Positions 46,515-54,114 of a stretch of DNA of 64,000 nucleotides are shown here, piece by piece. Numbering within the stretch: position 1 is the stretch's first letter; each line of letters starts with the position of its first letter. The DNA is taken from positions 84,966 to 148,965 of the forward strand of contig CANMLS010000009.1 in the NCBI GenBank assembly GCA_947498785.1, given 5' to 3'. The position numbers were made by a program, and so were the translations under genes. The stretch is from an uncultured Aquimarina sp. (GTDB taxonomy: Bacteria > Bacteroidota > Bacteroidia > Flavobacteriales > Flavobacteriaceae). A model generated the notes under the pieces. It was not told the DNA's origin. It saw only the letters and a list, made by a program, of their open reading frames with translations, and searched no databases.

Positions 46515-47345
46515 TTAGGAAATTTTATAAAATTGAATAGCATTTCTACCCATGATTTTCTGTTTATCTTCTTCGCTAAAATAGCTGATGTATTGATCAA
46601 TGATTCCTTTAACCTTAGAATAGTTACCTCCTAGTAAGCATACAGGCCAATCAGAACCATACATAATCCTGTCATTACCAAACGCTTTAAAAATGATGTC
46701 AAGATAGGGTACGAAATCTTCATGTCTCCAATTGATCCAATCTGCTTCTGTAACCATCCCCGAGACTTTACAATACACATTTTTGTGCTTTGCAATTGCT
46801 TGTATAGTTGTTTGCCAACCATCGACTATTTGGTCTTTTATTTTGGGTTTTGCAATGTGATCGATAACAAAACGATGTTCTGGAAATTCCTCTATCAGTT
46901 TTAAAGAAGCTTCTAATTGATGCGGAAAAATTAAAATATCATAAGCGAATCCATACTGGTTTAGTAGCGCAATTCCTTTTTTAAATTGCGCTCCAATAAT
47001 AAAATCTGGATCAGGCTCATCCTGAACAACATGTCTGAATCCTTTTATGATTTTATAATTAGAATAATGTTTTAAGCGATCTTCTAAAGTGTCTGATCGT
47101 AAATCTACCCATCCAACTATTCCTTTAATGAAATCATTTTTTTTAGCGAGATCTAATAAAAAATCAGTTTCTTTTTCTGATTGGTCTGCTTGAACAGCAA
47201 TACATCCATCAATATTAGCCTCTTTATAGATTGTTTTTAAATCTGAAGGTAAATAATCTTGTTGCAGTACAGACATTTCGTCATTGATCCAACTGTGTTT
47301 TACCGGATCATATTTCCAAAAATGTTGATGTGAATCTATAGTCAT
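46515..47345 (-). CDS. Amidohydrolase, proposed L-fucono/L-galactono-lactonase (COG3618)
   Basis: A 276-residue metal-dependent hydrolase with a TIM barrel. Markers are DSHQHFWKYDP near residue 4 (the H-x-H metal site), IKGFRHVVQDEPD near 104, FVIDHIAKPKI near 165, CKVSGMVTEADW and the barrel-end MYGSDWPV. COG3618 members opening with this sequence hydrolyse L-fucono-1,5-lactone or related L-sugar lactones to the acid. The start codon overlaps the uxaB stop by four bases (ATGA), showing translational coupling. Confidence 0.88.
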   Translation of the reverse strand: MTIDSHQHFWKYDPVKHSWINDEMSVLQQDYLPSDLKTIYKEANIDGCIAVQADQSEKETDFLLDLAKKNDFIKGIVGWVDLRSDTLEDRLKHYSNYKIIKGFRHVVQDEPDPDFIIGAQFKKGIALLNQYGFAYDILIFPHQLEASLKLIEEFPEHRFVIDHIAKPKIKDQIVDGWQTTIQAIAKHKNVYCKVSGMVTEADWINWRHEDFVPYLDIIFKAFGNDRIMYGSDWPVCLLGGNYSKVKGIIDQYISYFSEEDKQKIMGRNAIQFYKIS

Positions 47346-48814
47346 ACTAAAAATTTATGATCTGTAATTTGTTTAATAACACTTCTTGCTCCATGTTGTT
47401 CTATAGCTCTTAGGTTTTCTGTTACTGCCTCGGATAAACCATTTATAGTATCTAGATTTTCTCCCCATATGGATACATCTCTTAATAAAAAAGATACCAT
47501 TTGTTGGTAAGTAATGATTTCTGTTAAATGTAGTTTCCATTGTTTTTCAAAAGAAGCTAATACAATTGGATTATCATTTAAAGCTATATTTTCACCATCA
47601 TAAGTTCCTTGATAAAATCTAAATAAACAAGACAAGGCAAAAACAATACGCTTAGGTAAATGATTGTTAGCAACAACATACTCTTTTAATGCCGGTAATA
47701 ATCGAGCTACAAACTTTGATGTACTATTAAGCGAAATACTTATCAGGAAATGTTTTAATGTGGGATTTCGAAATCGATCAAGTGTAGTTTTTACAAAATC
47801 ATCAAGTTCTGATGTTGAAAAACCTTGAAGTGTTTTTGTAATTTCTTGAGAAAGGATTTCACTAACAAATTGATTTGTTAAGGAGTCATCCATTACTTCT
47901 TTAACCGTGCGAAGGCCAGATAGATATCCTACAGGAACCATTGAAGTATGTGCACCATTAAGAATTCTAACCTTCATCTCGCGAAATGCTTTTATATCAT
48001 CAACAAATTTTACATTTAGCGAGGTATGTGCAAAAGGTAATTCTTTTTGTATAATTTTATCGCCCTGTATTACCCAACTATGGTAATCTTCTGCGGCTAC
48101 CAAAAGGCTATCTTCATATCCAGTTTTTTCCAAAATAGCTTTAGAACGTTCTTTTGGATATCCAGAAACAATTCGATCTACTAGTGTATTATAAAAATAA
48201 TTAGATTCTTTAATCCAGGAAATGAATTTAACGCCCAAATTCCAATGCGTGGCATATTCGAGAATAGTAGATTTAAGAGTGTCACCATTCTGTTCAATAA
48301 GTTCACATGGGAGTATAATACAACCTTTATCTATTGCGCCTTCAAAATGTTGAAATCGATGATATAACCATATTGTTAATTTGGCGGGAAATTCTTTTGG
48401 GGGAATATTTTGCAACGTATCTGAGGTAGAGAATTTTATACCAGCTTCGGTTGTATTAGAAATAATAAAACGCATGTCTGGGTTTTTTGCAAGATCCAAA
48501 TATTCATCCCAATGTGTATAGGGTTGAATAACTCGACTTACGCTTTCAACCAAAACAACTTTGGAAACTAAAGCATCTTCTCTAACACCATCGATAGCAA
48601 CATGAAAAAGCCCTTCTTGTTTTTTTAGAGCATCATAATCGCCTTTTTCTGTAGGCTTTACAATAACAACACTACCATTAAAATCTGTTTCTTTATTTAG
48701 GATATCAATCATCCAATCGGTAAATGCTCTTAAAAAGTTACCCCCACCAAACTGTATAATCCGCTCAGGAGCTTTTTGAGTTTTATTAGATGTAGTTCTA
48801 TTTAGTGGTTTCAT
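47342..48814 (-). CDS. uxaB: Tagaturonate reductase (mannitol dehydrogenase family)
   Basis: A 490-residue NAD-dependent long-chain polyol dehydrogenase. An N-terminal Rossmann motif IIQFGGGNFLRAF lies near residue 19, VIVKPTEKGD near 50, and the family active-site block FREMKVRILNGAHTS near 280 contains Lys, Asn and His. It converts D-tagaturonate and D-altronate into one another. In this operon it would take tagaturonate made by the LgoD-like enzyme to altronate. It lies 31 bases downstream of uxaA. Confidence 0.9.
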   Translation of the reverse strand: MKPLNRTTSNKTQKAPERIIQFGGGNFLRAFTDWMIDILNKETDFNGSVVIVKPTEKGDYDALKKQEGLFHVAIDGVREDALVSKVVLVESVSRVIQPYTHWDEYLDLAKNPDMRFIISNTTEAGIKFSTSDTLQNIPPKEFPAKLTIWLYHRFQHFEGAIDKGCIILPCELIEQNGDTLKSTILEYATHWNLGVKFISWIKESNYFYNTLVDRIVSGYPKERSKAILEKTGYEDSLLVAAEDYHSWVIQGDKIIQKELPFAHTSLNVKFVDDIKAFREMKVRILNGAHTSMVPVGYLSGLRTVKEVMDDSLTNQFVSEILSQEITKTLQGFSTSELDDFVKTTLDRFRNPTLKHFLISISLNSTSKFVARLLPALKEYVVANNHLPKRIVFALSCLFRFYQGTYDGENIALNDNPIVLASFEKQWKLHLTEIITYQQMVSFLLRDVSIWGENLDTINGLSEAVTENLRAIEQHGARSVIKQITDHKFLV

Positions 48815-48845
48815 TTAAAAGACTATTTCTTTTTAACATTTTGAC

Positions 48846-50498
48846 TTATAATGATATTCCTCGTTTCCAGGGGATAAAATCGTTTTGACCTTTCAGTTCA
48901 GCTTTTGTATATATTTCACCATTTGCTACCTGAATAATATATTCTAAAGCTTTTTCGCCCATAGTTTCAATGGTATCTTCACCATTAATTACTGTTCCAG
49001 CATTAATGTCAATAAGATCACTCATCTTTTCTGAAAGGCTTGTATTGCTTGACATTTTTATGACAGGTGCAATTGGATTTCCGGTAGGCGTACCCAAACC
49101 AGTAGTAAAAACAATGATATTGCACCCGCTGCCAGCAAGACCTGTCGTACTTTCTACGTCATTTCCTGGGGTACATAATAAGTTTAATCCTGCTTTAGTT
49201 ACTTTTTCGGTATAATCCAAAACATCAGTTATAGGAGAAGTTCCTCCCTTTTTGGCTGCTCCTGCCGATTTCATAGCATCTGTTATTAACCCGTCTTTTA
49301 TGTTACCAGGAGATGGGTTGTTTTCAAACCCAGAACCAACAGCTATGGCTTTAGCAGCATATGTTTTCATTATCGAAGTGAATTTTTCAGCATCTTCTTT
49401 TTGTTCACATCTATTCACTAATTCTTGCTCAACGCCATTAAGCTCTGGAAACTCAGATAATACAGGAGAACCTCCTGAAGCAGTAAGTAAATCAGAAGCA
49501 TACCCTAACGCTGGATTTGCAGAAATACCCGAGAAACCATCTGATCCGCCACATTCTAATCCTAAAATTAGTTTGCTAATAGGTGCTGGTTTTCTTTTAA
49601 TGGTATTGACTTGAGTCAATCCAATAAAAGTATGTTTTACAGCTTCTTCGATAAGGTGTCTTTCACTTTGACTTTTTTGCTGTTCTAGATAGTATACTGG
49701 TTTTTCAAAATTAGAATCTCGATCCTCAATTGCTTTTTGAAGCATTTCTATCTGCGCATTTTGACATCCAAGACTAAAAATAGTCGCTCCAGCTACATTA
49801 GCATTCGTAATATACCCAGCTAAGAGATGACAAAGTGTTTCAGAATCCTGTCGAATACCTCCACAACCTCCATCATGTTTCAAAAATTTAATGCCATCAA
49901 CATTAGAAAATAATCGATTTTTATGAATCTCTTCCTGAGTGGCTATAATATTAGTGTTAAAAAGTTCTTCTGAAGAAGCACCAGCTTTATATTTTTCAAT
50001 AAGAGCTTGTGTGTTTACTGCAAAATCTTTTTTAGTTTGATATCCCAGTACATCTAATAAAGCACTTTCTAATACATCAAGGTTTCTGTTTTCGCAAAAG
50101 GTGAGAGGAATAACTAACCAATAATTACGTGTTCCTACACTACCATCTGCTCTATGATACCCATTAAATGTTCTGTTTTTGAATTTTGAAATATTAGGTG
50201 CTGTCCAATTAAATTTTTCCTGATTAGCATTAAATGAAGCTGAGGCATGTTTTACATTTTCTGTAGTAATTACAGCGCCTTGTTTAATTGATTGCACGGC
50301 TTTACCAACTAGAACACCGTACATAAATACTTCATCTCCAATGTTAAAATCTAGTAGAGCGAATTTATGTTTCTGTTGAATATTTTCGGTAAGAGTAAAG
50401 GTTTTATTAGCAATATCGATCAATGTATTTTTTGGTAGCGAATCTATCGCAACAATGATATTATCCTTTGGATCTATTTGAACATAATTGAGTACCAT
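48846..50498 (-). CDS. uxaA: Altronate dehydratase
   Basis: A 550-residue dehydratase of the UxaA/GarD family. Residues 1-90 form the SAF domain (IDPKDNIIVAIDSLPKN to GVLVGKAVQSIKQGAVITTENV), and the rest the GD-AH catalytic domains with YHRADGSVGTRNYW, HDGGCGG near 208, LECGGSDGFSGISANPALG near 335 and the C-terminal GNPIAPVIKM and NGEDTIE. It removes water from D-altronate to give 2-keto-3-deoxy-D-gluconate with Fe2+. A UxaA homologue sits in the C. jejuni fucose locus, so L-fuconate dehydration is an alternative activity. It begins 5 bases after the kinase-aldolase scar. Confidence 0.9.
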   Translation of the reverse strand: MVLNYVQIDPKDNIIVAIDSLPKNTLIDIANKTFTLTENIQQKHKFALLDFNIGDEVFMYGVLVGKAVQSIKQGAVITTENVKHASASFNANQEKFNWTAPNISKFKNRTFNGYHRADGSVGTRNYWLVIPLTFCENRNLDVLESALLDVLGYQTKKDFAVNTQALIEKYKAGASSEELFNTNIIATQEEIHKNRLFSNVDGIKFLKHDGGCGGIRQDSETLCHLLAGYITNANVAGATIFSLGCQNAQIEMLQKAIEDRDSNFEKPVYYLEQQKSQSERHLIEEAVKHTFIGLTQVNTIKRKPAPISKLILGLECGGSDGFSGISANPALGYASDLLTASGGSPVLSEFPELNGVEQELVNRCEQKEDAEKFTSIMKTYAAKAIAVGSGFENNPSPGNIKDGLITDAMKSAGAAKKGGTSPITDVLDYTEKVTKAGLNLLCTPGNDVESTTGLAGSGCNIIVFTTGLGTPTGNPIAPVIKMSSNTSLSEKMSDLIDINAGTVINGEDTIETMGEKALEYIIQVANGEIYTKAELKGQNDFIPWKRGISL

Positions 50499-50503
50499 AC
50501 GAT

Positions 50504-50815
50504 TTATGCTCTATTTTTTTTAACGATTTGCATTGTTTCGTTTATTTCAGATTTAAGAATTTCTTTATTAATTAATTGAAATTCTATTTCAGAACAAATA
50601 GCATCTGCACTAAACCATTTTTTAAGGCTGTTTGTTCTAGTAATTATAGTATTAGTCCAGAGTTGAGATTCTTTGATTCCTTTTAGGAATTTAGAATTAT
50701 AGTTGTAACCAATAAAGAGCGTTATTATTTCACCATCTAATGTCTGATTAAACATAAGGTTATTAGGAGAAAACATCCGCATTAATATTTCGTCGAATGT
50801 AACTACATTATCCAT
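50504..50815 (-). pseudogene. Deletion scar fusing start of KDG kinase to end of KDPG aldolase
   Basis: A 103-codon frame between lgoD-like and uxaA genes (gaps of 12 and 5 bases). Residues 2-25 (DNVVTFDEILMRMFSPNNLM, then FNQT) match the N-terminus of PfkB-family KDG kinases, usually VVTFGEIMLRLSPPxxxRFxQ. Residues 42-63 (KFLKGIKESQLW) resemble the next kinase strand region with small shifts. From about residue 64 (SLKKWFSADAICSEIEF, then QLINKEIL) it instead matches the C-terminal end of KDPG/KHG aldolase, usually LKxWFxAGxxCVGMGSKLIxKEIL. An internal deletion of two adjacent genes explains this best. Neither active site remains. Written from recalled family patterns, not from an alignment. 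Confidence 0.65.
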
Positions 50816-50827
50816 ACATTATATAGT

Positions 50828-51835
50828 TTAGAAATCTATAGTTGCTTTAATTACTCCTGTCTCAGGTTTGATCCAACTATCAAAATTATTTATCATTTGG
50901 GAAAAACCAACATTATGTGTAATAAATGACGTTGTTGGGAACTGATGCAATACATCAATTACATGTTCAAAATCTTCGAGAGTTGCATTACGACTGCACA
51001 AAATAGTAGTTTCTTTTGCATGTATTTTTGGATGTGTGAAAACTAATTCTCCTTTAGAAAGCCCCACTAATACATATCTACCACCGTGTGCCATATAATC
51101 TGGACCTGTTTCTAATGCTCCTTTATGACCGGTTGCATCAAAAACAGTTGTAGCCATATCTCCGTTAGTAATTTCGGAAATCTTTTCTATGGGATTTTCA
51201 AGTACATTAAGCACATAATCTGCACCAATTTCATTTTTGGTATACTCAAGACGATTATTATTTGTATCAAGAGCAATAACTTTTGCTCCTGCAATTTGTG
51301 CTAATTTTACAATTCCTATTCCAATAGGTCCACAACCAACCACCACTACAATTTCGTTGAGTTGTATATTTGCCCTGCGAATTGCATGAGCTCCAATAGC
51401 CAAAGGTTCTACAATAGCCATTTCATCATGTGATAATTGATTTGCAGGTAATAATAAATCTGTTCTTACAGTAATTTCTTCTTGCATCCCTCCATCAGTA
51501 TGTACCCCTAACACTTCAATATCAGTGCAACAATTGGTTTTTCCATTACGACAAGCAATACATTTGCCGCAACTTATATATGGCATGATAACAACTTTGT
51601 CTCTTGCTTTAATCCCTCTTGTATTATCTCCAATTTCTAATACTTCTGTTGCCAATTCATGTCCTAAAATCCTGGGGTATTTAAAAAATGCCTGATTACC
51701 AGAGTAGGCATGTAAATCGGTGCCACACACTCCGACTTTTTTAACTTTCAGTAGTGCCTCATCATTCTTACGAATGGGAGATGGTTTTTCTTTTAAAAGA
51801 AACTCACCAGGTTTTTCGCAAACAATATATTTCAT
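50828..51835 (-). CDS. Zinc-dependent dehydrogenase, LgoD-like L-galactonate oxidoreductase
   Basis: A 335-residue medium-chain dehydrogenase. Catalytic zinc ligands are in GVCGTDLHAY near residue 33 and GHE near 56; the structural zinc site is CGKCIACRNGKTNCC near 88-102; the NAD-binding motif is VGCGPIGIG near 165. The blocks SGNQAFFKYPRILGHE, NCCTDIEVLGVHTDGG and CSRNATLEDF are close to E. coli LgoD (YjjN), which oxidises L-galactonate to D-tagaturonate. That makes it the link between the lactonase and uxaB/uxaA. An ATG 18 bases upstream exists, but MKYIVCEKPGEF is the better start. It is the first gene of the operon. Confidence 0.85.
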   Translation of the reverse strand: MKYIVCEKPGEFLLKEKPSPIRKNDEALLKVKKVGVCGTDLHAYSGNQAFFKYPRILGHELATEVLEIGDNTRGIKARDKVVIMPYISCGKCIACRNGKTNCCTDIEVLGVHTDGGMQEEITVRTDLLLPANQLSHDEMAIVEPLAIGAHAIRRANIQLNEIVVVVGCGPIGIGIVKLAQIAGAKVIALDTNNNRLEYTKNEIGADYVLNVLENPIEKISEITNGDMATTVFDATGHKGALETGPDYMAHGGRYVLVGLSKGELVFTHPKIHAKETTILCSRNATLEDFEHVIDVLHQFPTTSFITHNVGFSQMINNFDSWIKPETGVIKATIDF

Positions 51836-52170
51836 ATGTTTTCTTCGGTTCATTTATCCATTTCTATATCATATTTTACTCTGCTAGGTTGAATTTATTT
51901 CAACATTTTATCTTTCTAGTAATTAGGGTTATGCAAATGAAGTTTTAAAAATAAAGTTTAGAAAGACAAGTATAGTATTATGAATTACGGATGTTTAAAT
52001 AATTTTTACTAAAATAAACTTTTAATAGTAAAAGCATGATTTATGGTATTGAAGAGAAGTAGACTTTTTTGATTCTGAAAAAAAACATTGTATAGCGAAT
52101 TAAAAAAGTTTACTCCATTTCAACATTATGGTTAATTAAGGAAGTCAAGTCCAAAAAGGTATCATTATCA
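51836..52170. other. Intergenic region upstream of L-galactose operon
   Basis: About 335 AT-rich bases between the GH29 stop and the operon's first gene, both on the minus strand. It should contain the operon promoter; no clear TAnnTTTG box or strong hairpin was found on the minus strand, so the GH29 transcript could read through. Confidence 0.4.
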
Positions 52171-53739
52171 TTAGATATTGATTTCTAGTACATGAGCATG
52201 ATTGCCTGTTTTTTGATTTGGTAACTTTATTTCTAATGATTCGCTTTCTTGAGACCAAGTTAATTTTGAGTCATCGTTACCCAATAACTTTATATTTTTA
52301 ATATTTAAATCTTTAGCATATTCAGAGTTTTTGGCTAGAGATTTTATTTGAACCATATTATTTTTTGGCCAAGCCATAAGTATAGCATAAAGTTTATCTC
52401 CTTTTTTAGTAAATCTAATATCTTGCCCAGTGAATTCTTTATTGTTTTTTTCAGAATGATGTCCTTTCTCAACACCGGTAGGACCTTCACCAAAAGTTTT
52501 CCAATATTTTGTATCATAAATTGCTTCTCCATTAACATCTAGCCACTTTCCAATTTCTAATAGAATTTGTTTTTGATCATCAGGAATTGTACCGTCTGAT
52601 TTTGGACCAACATTCAATAATAAGTTGCCATTTTTACTTACAATGTCAACTAAATCATCAATGAGTTGATTTGCAGTTTTAGATTCCCAATTGGATACAT
52701 AACTCCAAGAATTTTTACCGATTGATGTATCAGTTTGCCAAGGTAGTTTTCGAATACCAGGTAATTTTCCTCTTTCCAAATCATAAACCACAGTACCTTC
52801 TGGAAAAGCTTCATGACTAAAATTTTTATCCTGAAGAACGACTTCTTTTCCCCATTCAATACCTTTGTTGTAATAATATGCGGCTAATTTTGGTCGGTAT
52901 TCTTTAAAATCAGGAATATCTACATAAAAATCTAGCCAAAGGATATCAGGTTGATAATTATCAATAATATCTTTTATTCTTAACCACCATCTTTTTTTGA
53001 ACTCTTCTGATACGGGCTGGGTTAAATCTTTGCCTTTAGAACTATATAGATCGGCAAACTCTGGATCAGTGGTGTCAAAGTGATCTTTTTTATTGTAAAA
53101 GGACCAATTGAATGCAAAATGAGAAGAAGTTCCCATAATCATTCCCTGATTGCGTCCTTGCGTAAATAACTCTCCTAAAACATCTGTCTTTGGCCCCATA
53201 TCAACAGCATTCCACCGAGTAGTATTTGACTTATACATTGCAAAACCATCATGGTGATCAGCAACAGGAATTACATATTTTGCTCCAGCCTTTTTAAACA
53301 AACTTATCCATGCTTTGGCATCAAAGTTTTCACCTTTAAACATCGGAATAAAATCTTTATATCCGAACTTTTTATGATCTCCCCATTTTTCTTTATGATG
53401 TTTAAATTCTTTAGTGGATCCTTTACTATGGTGTTCTAAACTGGCACTAAAATTAGCAGAATCCATATACATTTGTCTTGGATACCACTCAGAACCAAAT
53501 GCAGGTACACTGTACGCTCCCCAATGCACAAAAATTCCAAATTTTTGATTGTTAAACCATTCTGGGTCTTTATAGTTTTCTTTTATAGATTCCCAATTTG
53601 GTTGGTATTTAATACTGATAGTATCAGTCACTTTTTTTTGATCTGTTTCCTGAGCTAGTTTCTTATCTTTTTCAGGTCCACAAGCTGCTAAGAAGATTAG
53701 CATGAGTATTAAAATAAATAATGGTTTTCTAAATGTCAT
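52171..53739 (-). CDS. GH29 alpha-L-fucosidase / possible alpha-L-galactosidase, lipoprotein
   Basis: A 522-residue lipoprotein (signal LFILILMLIFLAACGP) of glycoside hydrolase family 29. The N-terminal barrel begins EWFNNQKFGIFVHWGAYSVPAF and has GAKYVIPVADHHDGFAMY near 140; the catalytic nucleophile is Asp near residue 270 in ILWLDFYVD. NGNLLLNVGPKSDGTIP near 385 is also diagnostic. A C-terminal beta domain follows. GH29 enzymes release alpha-L-fucose by retention; some from agar/porphyran loci cut alpha-L-galactose instead. The L-galactose operon next to it makes that activity plausible. The ATG at 53739 was preferred over an upstream ATG because it opens the lipoprotein signal. Confidence 0.92.
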   Translation of the reverse strand: MTFRKPLFILILMLIFLAACGPEKDKKLAQETDQKKVTDTISIKYQPNWESIKENYKDPEWFNNQKFGIFVHWGAYSVPAFGSEWYPRQMYMDSANFSASLEHHSKGSTKEFKHHKEKWGDHKKFGYKDFIPMFKGENFDAKAWISLFKKAGAKYVIPVADHHDGFAMYKSNTTRWNAVDMGPKTDVLGELFTQGRNQGMIMGTSSHFAFNWSFYNKKDHFDTTDPEFADLYSSKGKDLTQPVSEEFKKRWWLRIKDIIDNYQPDILWLDFYVDIPDFKEYRPKLAAYYYNKGIEWGKEVVLQDKNFSHEAFPEGTVVYDLERGKLPGIRKLPWQTDTSIGKNSWSYVSNWESKTANQLIDDLVDIVSKNGNLLLNVGPKSDGTIPDDQKQILLEIGKWLDVNGEAIYDTKYWKTFGEGPTGVEKGHHSEKNNKEFTGQDIRFTKKGDKLYAILMAWPKNNMVQIKSLAKNSEYAKDLNIKNIKLLGNDDSKLTWSQESESLEIKLPNQKTGNHAHVLEINI

Positions 53740-54114
53740 TTTTAATTGATTAAATATGAAAAAATAATGGGGCATTTTTTGGTTAGCTAAATTGATGTTT
53801 TTAAGAGGCATGTAAAATGACGAATGTCTTAAATATTACAACAAATGGTTATTTTAAAGATAGGGGCTGGGATAACAGTAAATATAGTAGGGTATAAGGG
53901 GTAAACAAGAGGTTAGCTAGATGTATGATTTTTATGATCTCCCGTTTTTTGTTATTGAATAGAAAACAATTTCAGGGATATTATTTGGGTTTTTAGAAAT
54001 ATACTTTGTTCATTAATCGTATAGTTTTTGATTAAACATATGTTCTCTTGTTATAAACATTAGTTGCAAATTACTTAGGATTTATCTTATATTTTTGTTA
54101 AAAAAATATTAAAA
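53740..54114. promoter_or_regulatory. Divergent promoter region of GH29 and beta-helix genes
   Basis: A 375-base gap between two outward-facing starts. On the plus strand TATTTTTG at 54090-54097 fits the -7 box and lies 17 bases before the ATG at 54115; a TTG at 54064-54066 is a loose -33 candidate with wide spacing. No matching box was seen for GH29. No gene is visible. Confidence 0.45.
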
